Below are positions 10,314 through 19,725 of a stretch of DNA of 48,075 bases, piece by piece. Source of the stretch: Flavobacteriales bacterium (GTDB lineage Bacteria > Bacteroidota > Bacteroidia > Flavobacteriales_C > GCA-002722245). The stretch covers positions 1-48,075 of the forward strand of contig JAQXEE010000111.1 in NCBI GenBank assembly GCA_029251005.1. The letters are read 5' to 3'. The first letter of the stretch is position 1, and every line of letters begins with the position of its first letter. Both the position numbers and the translations under genes were made by a program. The notes below the pieces were generated by a model. That model was given only the letters and a program-made list of their open reading frames with translations. It made no database searches and was not told the DNA's origin.

Positions 10314-12264
10314 AGTTCTTTCGCATTTGAGGAATTGTTAATTCAACATAAGTTCCGGTTCCATCCTCATTTAAATCCTTAATGATAACCTCAATTTTAA
10401 GCTGATGTAAATCGTTGAAAATTTCAATTCGTTGATGAATGTTTTTTAACGCAGTACTCTTATTCTTCTTTTGATTATCCGTTTTCAATTCCGCACTCTT
10501 CTTTCTTCCAATACCATTATCCGAAATCGTTACAATTAAATTATTTTTTTTTGCCGAAAGTCTAAGGTTTAGTAATCCACTTGAAGGTTTATAGCGGAGT
10601 CCATGCCAAATAGCATTCTCTATATAAGGCTGAATTAACATCGGTGGGATTTCAAATTCTTCCTCATCAACTTCTTCATCAATCTTAACGTTATAGTCAA
10701 ATTGATCTTTAAATCTAAAATGCTCTAGCTGTAAGTAAATTTTTAAAATCTCTAATTCCTTTTGAAGTGGAATGAAATTATGCTCTGAATTTTCCATAAC
10801 CAATCGCATCAATCGAGAGAAGTTAGACAAGAACTTATTTGCCGATCGTTGATCGTTTTCCGAAATAAAACTATTAACCGAGTTCAACGCATTAAATATA
10901 AAGTGAGGATTCATCTGAGATCGAAGTGATCTTAAAGCTAATTGCTGATTTGCCACTCTGCGTTGTTTTGAAACCTTCAAAATATATTTCGATCCTAAAA
11001 CACCAATAACAATTAAAACCAATAAAAGTGCAATAGCCCAGCGACTATATGTTAAAACTTCCTCCTTTAAAGAGTCTTCTTCAACAAGGTGATTAATTGC
11101 GTTTTGAGAGAGTTCTTTTTCCTTTCTTAACATTTCTAGTTGAAGTAAGTTTTGTAAACCTTGCGTTCCGTTTTTTAAATTGTTTAAAGCCGAACGCCTA
11201 GCAACAATTGTATCCTCTAATGCTGTGTAAAAATCTATAAATATCAAAGCTTGATCAAGATTATCCATTGATCGTGAAATTTTTCTGATAATTTCAATTT
11301 CACTTTTATCAATTAAATCATAGTTCGGATTTGCTATAAATTGATTGATCGAATTGGAAGCTTGATCCAATTTATTAAGTTCGAAATACGATTCAGCAAG
11401 CCTTAAAAATTCTTGTGAGTTAAAGAGTCTTGTATCTTGACTTGAAAAGCTAGAAATGGACTTATTTAGAATGGAAACATCTTCTTTAAATCTACCTTTT
11501 TTCTTTAAAGCTTTAGATACTGATTTTTTAACTTCTGCTTGGTTTTCAATTTTTAAATTTTCGTTTTGATTTTCGGTTAGTTGTATTGCTTTTTGATAGT
11601 ATTTAATTCCTTTTTCTACTTGTTCGGTAGAGATATAGCAAATTGCCAATTTGTTATATATTGTAGTAAGTTTTTGATTACTAGGGCTTCCTTTAAGTAA
11701 ATCGATTAGTTTATCCGTTGCTTTCTGATAGTTTTTTAATGCAATGTGGTTATCAATGTAAAGTAGCTCTTCATTAAAAGAATTCGCACTTTTTTGATGG
11801 CTTTGGTAGACCGATAAGTTTTTATTTGATCTTTCGTGTTCTCCCGTGATAGCAAAAAGTTCGGCGTAAAGAAGGAGTATTTTATTGGTAGGGTTTTTCC
11901 TGTTTTTTTGTGCTAGTTTAAGATACTGAATTGCAACTACAGGTTGGTTTAATTCTTTATAAATTTTAGCAGATCCATAGTACGACCAACTTAACGCCTC
12001 GGGTAAATTAAAGTTGATACAGGCTTTCGTGATTTCTTCAATGTTTTTTAAGTCTTTTTCGGTAAAAGAGCTTTTTAAAAGAATACTCTTTATTGTTTGT
12101 ATATGTTGGTCATTCAAGCTTCTTTTATCAACCTGATAGTTCTTTTTTATGTTGGTCATCTTTTGCTCATATTCAGCTTTTGAATATTCTTTTTTTTCAC
12201 CCGCAAAAACAAATGAAGAGATGATTAGAAAACTAAGTAAAGTTACAGTTGCTTTTTTAAGCAT
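10303..12264 (-). CDS. TPR-containing LytS/YehU-like sensor histidine kinase (His_kinase PF06580 type)
   Basis: Signal peptide, TPR region, single TM, LRSQMNPHFIFNALNSVNSFI, PPMLIQPYIENAIWHGL, ISDNGIGRKKSAEL; overlaps the response regulator start by 11 bp. Confidence 0.94.
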   Translation of the reverse strand: MLKKATVTLLSFLIISSFVFAGEKKEYSKAEYEQKMTNIKKNYQVDKRSLNDQHIQTIKSILLKSSFTEKDLKNIEEITKACINFNLPEALSWSYYGSAKIYKELNQPVVAIQYLKLAQKNRKNPTNKILLLYAELFAITGEHERSNKNLSVYQSHQKSANSFNEELLYIDNHIALKNYQKATDKLIDLLKGSPSNQKLTTIYNKLAICYISTEQVEKGIKYYQKAIQLTENQNENLKIENQAEVKKSVSKALKKKGRFKEDVSILNKSISSFSSQDTRLFNSQEFLRLAESYFELNKLDQASNSINQFIANPNYDLIDKSEIEIIRKISRSMDNLDQALIFIDFYTALEDTIVARRSALNNLKNGTQGLQNLLQLEMLRKEKELSQNAINHLVEEDSLKEEVLTYSRWAIALLLVLIVIGVLGSKYILKVSKQRRVANQQLALRSLRSQMNPHFIFNALNSVNSFISENDQRSANKFLSNFSRLMRLVMENSEHNFIPLQKELEILKIYLQLEHFRFKDQFDYNVKIDEEVDEEEFEIPPMLIQPYIENAIWHGLRYKPSSGLLNLRLSAKKNNLIVTISDNGIGRKKSAELKTDNQKKNKSTALKNIHQRIEIFNDLHQLKIEVIIKDLNEDGTGTYVELTIPQMRKNYEN

Positions 12265-12340
12265 ATTTTGAAATTATTGGATTGTAAACATCCTAATAAA
12301 GATTGATGTTTCCAAATTTTAAAATCCTTTAAACCCTTAC

Positions 12341-12360
12341 TTTATATTGGTTTGTATTGG
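12341..12360. repeat. 10-bp tandem repeat TTTATATTGG/TTTGTATTGG
   Basis: Two near-identical decamers in the divergent intergenic region upstream of the kinase gene. Confidence 0.6.
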
Positions 12361-12390
12361 TTTTTATTCTAATTACTAAATTGTAAGTAA

Positions 12391-12421
12391 TGTTCCCTAA
12401 ATGAAAATGACTGTTCCCTAA
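12391..12421. promoter_or_regulatory. Direct repeat TGTTCCCTAA-N11-TGTTCCCTAA, candidate LytTR binding site
   Basis: Identical 10-mers at 12391-12400 and 12412-12421, 21-bp period, between the LytTR kinase gene and the divergent operon starting at 12489. Confidence 0.6.
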
Positions 12422-12488
12422 GTCTACATTTTTTATCATTTATTATTGGTGGAAATTTAGTTCTGTAAACAAACATAAAAAAACCATT

Positions 12489-13700
12489 ATGAAGACTAAA
12501 GTGATCCCATTAATTGTATCCGGAATTTTAACCACAGGTTTATTTTCATGCGAATCCGAAACAATAAATAGAAGAGTAGAATCTCCTGTGATAAACCAAG
12601 GTTCAGCCGTTACAAATGCAACCTTGGTGCAACCTAAAAAAGGTAAGAAAATTAAAGTGGCTATACTATTGGATACTAGTGGTAGTATGGGTGGTTTAAT
12701 TGAGCAAACGAAAAATCAATTATGGAAGATTGTTATGGAGTTAGCTAAATCGAAGGATGTAGATGGTTTAGATCCTGATATTGAACTAGCCTTGTACCAT
12801 TACGGGAATTCTAGTTTAAGTATAACGAAAGGATATGTTCAAATGATACAAGCTTTTACTGGAGAATTAGACGAAATATCAGAAAAGCTTTTTGCCTTAA
12901 CAACAAGTGGAGGAGATGAGTATTGCGGAGCGGTAATTAATACATCATTAAGTGAGTTAGAGTGGAGTAATAATCCCGATGATTTACAAGTGATTTATAT
13001 AGCAGGGAACGAGGAGTTTAATCAAGGTGGAATTGGTTACGAATCAGCTTGTGCAGTAGCAAAGAATAAGAATGTGATTGTAAATACCATTTTTTGCGGA
13101 AAAAGATCAGAAGGAATTAATACATTTTGGAAACATGCGGCTGATTTAACAGGTGGGAATTTTGCCAGTATAAATAGTGATGCTAAAACAGTGCATTATG
13201 AATCACCTTACGATGCGCAAATTTCAAATTTAAATGTGGAATTAAATAGTACCTATGTTTCATTTAATAAAATCGGAATTGAGAAAAAAGCCAAGCAAAT
13301 TAAAGAAGACCAAAACGCATCGGCTTACGGGAGTGGAAATGCGACTAAACGATATTTATCGAAAAGTAGTAAGGTTTACAAAAATTCAAGTTGGGATTTG
13401 GTTGACGCTTCTAAAAAGAAAGGCTTTAAGGTAGAGGAAATTAATAAAGCTCATCTACCCGATTCGCTCTCCTTGCTTACATCAACTGAGTTACAAGTTC
13501 GAATTCATCAACTAGCTGGTAAACGAACCGCTATTAAAAAGGAAATGAGCTCCTTAAATAAACAGCGGGAAGCTTTTGTAAGATCTGAGAAAGCAAAAGT
13601 CACAAAATCAGATACCAACATGCTTGATGATGTAATGATTAAAGGATTACGAGAACAGGCAGGTAAAAAGTCGTTCACATTCCAGTCAGAAATCAACTAA
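12489..13700 (+). CDS. VWA-domain lipoprotein
   Basis: Lipobox LTTGLFSC; MIDAS-like DTSGSMGG with downstream T/D residues (VAILLDTSGSMGGLIEQTK...GGDEYCGAVI). Confidence 0.9.
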   Translation: MKTKVIPLIVSGILTTGLFSCESETINRRVESPVINQGSAVTNATLVQPKKGKKIKVAILLDTSGSMGGLIEQTKNQLWKIVMELAKSKDVDGLDPDIELALYHYGNSSLSITKGYVQMIQAFTGELDEISEKLFALTTSGGDEYCGAVINTSLSELEWSNNPDDLQVIYIAGNEEFNQGGIGYESACAVAKNKNVIVNTIFCGKRSEGINTFWKHAADLTGGNFASINSDAKTVHYESPYDAQISNLNVELNSTYVSFNKIGIEKKAKQIKEDQNASAYGSGNATKRYLSKSSKVYKNSSWDLVDASKKKGFKVEEINKAHLPDSLSLLTSTELQVRIHQLAGKRTAIKKEMSSLNKQREAFVRSEKAKVTKSDTNMLDDVMIKGLREQAGKKSFTFQSEIN

Positions 13701-13710
13701 ACCAAGCCTA

Positions 13711-14340
13711 ATGAAAAAATTATTTCACCTCATGGGTGTTGTACTACTATTTAGTGCGACCCTGCCAAGCAGTACAAGTTATTCAACAAAATTAGTCACT
13801 GCAAAAAACAACCTACGTGCTGCTCAAAGTGATTCGGTAATGTCTTCAGTTTTGTTTAACTCAATGATCGATTCAATTTTTCCAGCTTGGATGGGAACCA
13901 ACTGGGATTTTAATGGAACTTCTAATGTTCCAAAGCAAGGAGAAATTGCTTGTGGTTATTTTGTAAGTACCACTTTGAAGCACGTAGGTTTTAATTTAAA
14001 CCGCTATAAATTAGCTCAGCAAGCAGCATCGGTTGTGATTGATGTATTGTGTGGCAATAATAAAGCTTACTCTAGTGATAAATTTGCTTTAATAAATAAA
14101 TTGAAAGCTAAAAAGGGAAACCGATTATATGTAGTTGGTTTAGATTATCATGTTGGGTTTCTTGCGGTTGAAAATAACGAAGTTTACTTTATTCATTCCG
14201 ATTATTTCAAAGATAAAGTTGTGAAAGAATTTGCTTTGAAATCACAAGGCTTCTCAGCTACGAATGTCTATGCTTACGGTGAAATCACCAACAATTCAAG
14301 CCTATTAAAGAAATGGAAATCAAAAACAAAAATTTACTGA
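13711..14340 (+). CDS. Exported papain-like (NlpC/P60- or CHAP-like) putative cysteine peptidase/amidase
   Basis: Signal peptide; ACGYFVSTTLKHVGF (putative Cys) and DYHVGFLAVENNEVYFIHSDY (putative His) arranged as in NlpC/P60-like folds. Confidence 0.55.
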   Translation: MKKLFHLMGVVLLFSATLPSSTSYSTKLVTAKNNLRAAQSDSVMSSVLFNSMIDSIFPAWMGTNWDFNGTSNVPKQGEIACGYFVSTTLKHVGFNLNRYKLAQQAASVVIDVLCGNNKAYSSDKFALINKLKAKKGNRLYVVGLDYHVGFLAVENNEVYFIHSDYFKDKVVKEFALKSQGFSATNVYAYGEITNNSSLLKKWKSKTKIY

Positions 14341-14933
14341 TGAATCTACTAGCGGCAACAATCGTTGGAGCAGTATTGGTAAATATTGTTTCGGGTGAAT
14401 ACACTAAGAAGAATGTATCGTTTCAGCAAAAATCAAAGGAAGCTTTTGAGTTTTGCAAAACGAATAAGATGGATACGAGTTTTTGTATCATGGCAGATAT
14501 GAGTGTACATTCTGGAAAAAAAAGAATGGTGGTTTGGGATTTTAAAGGAGATTCCATTCAACGTTTAATGTTGGTTTCCCACGGAAGCGCAGGTATGAAA
14601 GGTTTAGCCTGGAGTACAGTCGATAAGCCAGTTTTTAGTAATATTCCTAATAGTCATTCCTCTTCTTTAGGGAAGTACCGTATTGGTAACCGAGGCTGGA
14701 GTAATTGGGGAATTCATGTTAATTACAAAATACACGGATTAGAGGTCACTAATAATAAAGCATTTAATAGAGTAGTGGTATTGCATAGCTGGAGCATTGT
14801 CAGCGATGATGAAGTTTACCCCGAAGCTTCCCCATACAGCTGGGGCTGTCCCGCAGTAAGTGACAATGAAATGAAGTATTTGGACTCGCTACTAAAAACT
14901 AAAAAGGATGTTATGTTGTGGATTTATATTTAG
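14340..14933 (+). CDS. Murein L,D-transpeptidase catalytic-domain family protein (YkuD_2-like)
   Basis: LVSHGSAGMKG, GKYRIGNRGWSNWGIHVNYKIHGLE, VVLHSWSIVSDD, SPYSWGCPAVSDNEM. ATG at 14340 overlaps the upstream TGA (TGATG); the listed start at 14313 is an in-frame alternative. Confidence 0.85.
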   Translation: MNLLAATIVGAVLVNIVSGEYTKKNVSFQQKSKEAFEFCKTNKMDTSFCIMADMSVHSGKKRMVVWDFKGDSIQRLMLVSHGSAGMKGLAWSTVDKPVFSNIPNSHSSSLGKYRIGNRGWSNWGIHVNYKIHGLEVTNNKAFNRVVVLHSWSIVSDDEVYPEASPYSWGCPAVSDNEMKYLDSLLKTKKDVMLWIYI

Positions 14934-15304
14934 ATATTAGTTTTGTGTCTGCTCGAAAAACAACTCTTTCAAATAGTTTTTCCTTTATTTGTGATTTCTC
15001 CCTGGCTCTGAGTATTTACTAATTGTAGGTTTTAAAATCATGGCACACCACAATTTGTTTTTAAATTAAAAAAGATGCATTAATTGTTACTATTTCTTCT
15101 AGTGCAGCTATTGAATGACAATGGTTGATTTCTTTGCGTTTTTTTTGAGAATGAATAGTGAATTTTTTCTGATTTATAATAATCAAGAAATATTTTAACC
15201 TTATGTGTAATCGAATAGAAGTTTTTATAATAGGTTATTCATTGATTGAACCGGAACCATCAGTTTTTGTAGAGAGTTATAGAAGAAACAATTTTTCAAA
15301 AAAA

Positions 15305-15327
15305 AACGGCGAGAAAAACTCGCCGTT
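15305..15327 (-). terminator. Rho-independent terminator of the SPFH gene
   Basis: AACGGCGAG-aaaaa-CTCGCCGTT flanked by an A run (T run on the minus strand); 26 bp past the stop. Confidence 0.85.
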
Positions 15328-15352
15328 AAACATTAGCTATAAGTCAACAAAT

Positions 15353-16129
15353 TTATTCTTTTTTAGAATCAATAATCATTGGTGTAGTACCATCAGTGAT
15401 TATTATTTTTGTGTTTGGAGACTTTGATAATTCTTTAAATACCTCTAAACTTTTCCATTCAATATTCTCTTTTGTAATACCTTCTTTTAAAATCTGCTGA
15501 GCATTTTTGATTCCCTCAGCTTCAATTCTTTTTCTTTCAGCTTCAGATTTTTCTCGATCAAGGATAAACTGCATTTGCTGTGCTTGTTGCTCAGCTTTTA
15601 ATTTTTCTTCAATAGCTCTATAAAGTCTGTCCGGAAGTGAAATACTTTTAAGCATTATGCTTTCAATAATTACTCCTCTATCTTTAAGCCTATCAACGAG
15701 TAGCTTTTTAATTTCTTGCTCTATCTCTCCCCGTTTTCCGGAGTGCATATCTTTTGCGTAATATTTTGCACAAACGTCTGCGGCAGAGGATCTAAAAGAA
15801 CTTAGTATAAGAATTCTTTCATAATCTAAACCAACTTCTTTTAAAATGGTTGTTACTTTATCAGATTGAACATGATAAAGAATTGATATTTCGGCACTTA
15901 CATTTAAACCTTCTTTTGATGGAAGGTTTAATTTTACCTCTCGATTTATGGTACTTGTTTTAACTTTTACTACCTGAGTGATTAATGGATTTATAGTCAT
16001 AAAACCCTCTGTCTTCGTATTACTTTTAAGTTTACCCAAAGTGTTACGTACAGCGACTTCACCAGGATTAATTATAACACAAGAAGATAAAAGAGTTGCT
16101 GTTGCAGCAATTAAAGCCAAATTTTTCAT
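15353..16129 (-). CDS. SPFH/prohibitin-family lipoprotein
   Basis: Lipobox TLLSSC; VIINPGEVAVRNTLGK, REVKLNLPSKEGLNVSAEISILYHV, ERILILSSFRSSAADVCAKY, Ala/Glu-rich coiled coil. Confidence 0.88.
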   Translation of the reverse strand: MKNLALIAATATLLSSCVIINPGEVAVRNTLGKLKSNTKTEGFMTINPLITQVVKVKTSTINREVKLNLPSKEGLNVSAEISILYHVQSDKVTTILKEVGLDYERILILSSFRSSAADVCAKYYAKDMHSGKRGEIEQEIKKLLVDRLKDRGVIIESIMLKSISLPDRLYRAIEEKLKAEQQAQQMQFILDREKSEAERKRIEAEGIKNAQQILKEGITKENIEWKSLEVFKELSKSPNTKIIITDGTTPMIIDSKKE

Positions 16130-16721
16130 GTTTATTTTTTTTTAAATTAACAAAAAAAATAAAGCATTGTAGTAATATTTGTCAAGAATTTTACTTGTAA
16201 CATAAAAATATCCATCGGCGAGTTTATGGTTTTCAGTATTTTTCTTCTACTATTTGACAAGAGATGGTTAAAAAACAAGTAAAAGTGATGCTTTTTAATA
16301 AAAAAGTTTTAGTAAAAGTAGGAAAAGATCATTTGTTAATTTTGGTGATTTTTTTCGGAAATTACTTAATTAACATAGATTTGATTTTATCAGCGATAGT
16401 AAAATTCTAAGCGTTAATTTTTTAGGATTAAATGGGAAATGTATTTCGGTAATTACTATTTCTATGGGCTTATTTTTATGAGATGTACTTTTACATATCA
16501 ACTAGATTGGGTAATTAGTGCTTTATTAAGCAAAGGGCAAATGAATTTTACTTTAGGAGTTTTCGACTGTTTTAAGTGCTTGTGTCAAAAAATTAATGGT
16601 TTTTCACATAATCCGATCAAGGAATTAATTACAAAAATCGTGTCGAAGTATATTTGATTTTTTTTAAAAGTTTATTTTTCTCATCTTGAATAGCATCTTA
16701 GATGGTAAAGGTTTAAAACAT

Positions 16722-16751
16722 AAAAAAGGGATTCTATGGAATCCCTTTTTT
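16722..16751 (-). terminator. Rho-independent terminator downstream of fabF
   Basis: AAAAAAGGGATTC-tatg-GAATCCCTTTTTT. Confidence 0.88.
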
Positions 16752-16772
16752 GATTAAATAAATATAATGTGT

Positions 16773-18014
16773 TTATTTTTTGTATTTCTTAATAAGTACA
16801 GTAGCAACGTGACCTCCGAATCCGAAAGTGTTACTTAACGCATAATTAATTTTCTTTTTTTGTGCCTTTCCAACTGTGATTTCAAACCCTTTAGCAAATT
16901 CGTCTATTTCTTCTACGTTGATTGTGGGGGGGATGATATCTTCTTGAAGAGCTTTGATGGTTGCGATAGCTTCAACTGCTCCTGCAGCTCCTAAAAGATG
17001 TCCTGTCATGGATTTTGTTCCGCTTAAACTCAGTGAATCTCTTTTTCCGAATACTTTTTCGATTCCGATTAATTCTGATGGATCTCCAATTGGTGTTGAG
17101 GTTGCGTGCATGTTAATATAATCTACCTCATCAGGTGTTATTCCGGCTTCATCTAAAGCTTCTTTTATTCCTTATTGTGCTCCTAAACCTTCGGGGTGAG
17201 TACTTGTAAGATGGTATGCATCTCCTTTTTGACCACCACCAACAACTTCAGCGTAAATTTTAGCACCACGTTTGATAGCGTGTTCGTATTCTTCTAGTAT
17301 AATTGCTCCAGCTCCTTCACCCATTACAAAGCCATCACGGTTTACATCGAATGGGCGAGATGCTGTTTTAGGATCTTCGTTCCTTGTAGATAATGCTTTT
17401 AAAGAGCTAAACCCTCCAATTCCCGATTCTGTAATTGCGGCATCAGAACCTCCTGAAACTATCATATCTGCCTTTCCCCATTTGATGTGGTTAAAAGCTT
17501 CGATCATTGCAGTTGTAGAGGTTGCGCAAGCCGAAACTGTTGCGAAGTTCACGCCATGTAATCCGTGCTTAATGGAAATAACTCCAGCAGCAATGTCAAC
17601 GATTGTTTTCGGAATTAAAAAAGGACTGAATCTTGGTGTTCCATCTCCTTTAGCGAAAGCTGCGACTTCATCCTGAAAGGTTTCCATACCACCGTTCCCT
17701 GACCCCCAAATAACACCAATTCTGTACGTATCTAATTCTTCAAATTTAGCGCCTGAATCTGCAATTGCTTCATCGGCTGCTACTAATGCAAACTGTGTGA
17801 ATTTATCATATTTACGCGCTTCTTTTCTGTCGAAAAAATCAGCGGTATTAAAACCTTTGACTTCACAGGCAAATTTTGTTTTAAATTTTGTAGTGTCAAA
17901 ATGTGTAATTTCAGCAGCTCCAGAAACACCTTCTTTTATATTATTCCAGTAATCTTTTACATTATTTCCAATGGGTGTGATGGCACCCATTCCAGTTACT
18001 ACAACTCTTTTCAT
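16773..18014 (-). pseudogene. fabF: 3-oxoacyl-[ACP] synthase II (FabF) with one in-frame TAA
   Basis: Fragments 17172-18014 and 16773-17111 share a frame; ...[43 protein letters not shown]...; stop at 17172-17174. Motifs otherwise intact (SACATS, HATSTP, GTKSMTGHLLGAAG). Confidence 0.9.
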
Positions 18015-18160
18015 AGTAGGGAGTTTTTAGTTTTATTTTGAACAATAAGTTATTAAATATGAATGAGTTATTTTTTTAAAGGCAGGTTAAAAGTTGTATT
18101 TTCAAAAAAAAATCCCCATTAAAATAGAGGTAATCTTATTGTTAATGTTTTTTGAATATT

Positions 18161-18868
18161 TTATCCCATGTTATGATAAACGTTTTGAACGTCATCATCT
18201 TCATCGAATTTTCCCAATAGTTTTTCAACTTCTTCAATTTGCTCGTCTGTTAACGCTTTTGTCTCGTGTGGAATTCTTTCAAATCCGGAAGAAAGGATTT
18301 CAATTCCTAATTTTTCCAATTGACCTTGGATTCCTCCGAAGTTTTGAAATTCACCGTAAATAACAATTTTATCTTCGTCAACAAATAATTCTTCTGCACC
18401 AAAGTCAATCAATTCAAGTTCTAGCTCTTCAACATCACGTCCCTCACTTGAAATATTGAAGTTACATTGATGTGTAAATAAAAACTCTAAGGATCCTTGA
18501 GTTCCTAAACTACCTCCATTTCTGGTAAAATAGCTACGAACGTTAGCAACGGATCTTTGGTTATTATTTGTAGCAGTTTCAACAAAAATAGCAATTCCAT
18601 GAGGACCATAGCCTTCAAAGTTTACCGGTTTGTAGTCTGCTGTGTCTTTGTCTGAGGCTTTCTTGATTGCACGCTCAACATTATCTTTAGGCATGTTGGC
18701 AGCTTTGGCATTCTGAATTACCGCTCTTAGTCTGGAGTTTGATTCAGGATCTGCACCACCTTCCTTAACGGCCATAACGATATCCTTACCAATACGGGTG
18801 AATGTTTTAGCCATTGCTCCCCATCTTTTGAACTTACGCGCTTTTCTAAATTCAAATGCTCTTCCCAT
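18161..18868 (-). CDS. YebC/PmpR-family protein (TACO1-like)
   Basis: MGRAFEFRKARKFKRWGAMAKTFTRIGKDIVMAVKEGGADPESNSRLRAVIQNAKAANMPKDNVERAIKKA; start at the internal Met. Confidence 0.95.
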   Translation of the reverse strand: MGRAFEFRKARKFKRWGAMAKTFTRIGKDIVMAVKEGGADPESNSRLRAVIQNAKAANMPKDNVERAIKKASDKDTADYKPVNFEGYGPHGIAIFVETATNNNQRSVANVRSYFTRNGGSLGTQGSLEFLFTHQCNFNISSEGRDVEELELELIDFGAEELFVDEDKIVIYGEFQNFGGIQGQLEKLGIEILSSGFERIPHETKALTDEQIEEVEKLLGKFDEDDDVQNVYHNMG

Positions 18869-18921
18869 AATTTTAAAATTAAATAAGTGGCGTAAAAGTA
18901 TTAAACAGTTTAGTCTCAAAC

Positions 18922-18954
18922 AAAAAAAGACAGTCAATTTGACTGTCTTTTTTT
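18922..18954 (-). terminator. Rho-independent terminator of the YceI-like lipoprotein gene
   Basis: AAAAAAAGACAGTCAATTTGACTGTCTTTTTTT. Confidence 0.88.
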
Positions 18955-18975
18955 AATAAAAATCTTTTTGATTGT

Positions 18976-19641
18976 TTATTCGCAAGCTTCTTTCACGACA
19001 GATGAGATGTAAAGGCTTACATCTGCCCATGTTTTGGAAACGCCATCAGCTCCTTTGTGCAAAACCTCGCAAGCAGTGTTTAGAGCTGCTAAAGCTTTAC
19101 TTCCGTTAAAATCTAATATATTAATATTTCCATTTAGCGATATCGTATCTCCACTAACTGTATAGTTGAGTGCAACTGTTTGTTTAATTGCGTTTAATGT
19201 GATTTCAACATTTACTTTATTTGAATCGGTGTTAAAACCAACTACTTTTCCTTTAATATTAGAAGTTTCTTCCATGTTACCAAAGTACTCATCAATTATT
19301 CTTCCGTTTCTTCCTAAATCATTTGTCTCGAGATAATTTACAGGGACAGAGAACGTAGCGTTTGCAAAAACCTCTTCAGGACTATCTGCTACTATTGTTG
19401 AATCTATGGTGAAATCTTTAAAATATCCTTTTACTTCTTTTTTTTCTGTGGTTTTAAATCCTCCAAAACCTATAGAGGTCGATTCTTTATCATATCCTTT
19501 TTTACAGATTTTCTCTAAAACAGGAGTAGATATTACTGAAGAATCTTTAGTTGGAACTTTTGAAGTATTGTTGTTTGTTGATTCACCTCCACATGAGGCT
19601 AAAAATACTATTGAGGCTAGGGCGAAAACTATTTTTTTCAT
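18976..19641 (-). CDS. Lipoprotein, probably YceI-like
   Basis: Lipobox FLASC; FKDFTIDSTIVADSPEEVFANATFSVPVNYLETNDLGRNGRIIDEYFGNME resembles the YceI lipid-binding fold. Confidence 0.6.
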   Translation of the reverse strand: MKKIVFALASIVFLASCGGESTNNNTSKVPTKDSSVISTPVLEKICKKGYDKESTSIGFGGFKTTEKKEVKGYFKDFTIDSTIVADSPEEVFANATFSVPVNYLETNDLGRNGRIIDEYFGNMEETSNIKGKVVGFNTDSNKVNVEITLNAIKQTVALNYTVSGDTISLNGNINILDFNGSKALAALNTACEVLHKGADGVSKTWADVSLYISSVVKEACE

Positions 19642-19665
19642 GTTGATTATTATTAGTGGTCATTG

Positions 19666-19696
19666 CAAATTTAAACTATAAACAGTTATTTACAAA
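19666..19696 (-). promoter_or_regulatory. Bacteroidota -33/-7 promoter of the YceI-like gene
   Basis: Minus strand TTTG-N19-TAAATTTG, exact match to the TTTG/TAnnTTTG consensus, upstream of the start at 19641. Confidence 0.75.
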
Positions 19697-19725
19697 GGAT
19701 ATTAGGATCGAAGAAAGAATCTTAT

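Noticed and set aside
15203-15427. 74-aa ORF MCNRIEVFIIGYS...
   Set aside because: Crosses the terminator and the 3' end of the SPFH gene; non-protein-like composition.
16439-16657. 72-aa ORF in the SPFH-fabF gap
   Set aside because: No family features, no clear promoter or ribosome binding context; most likely chance.
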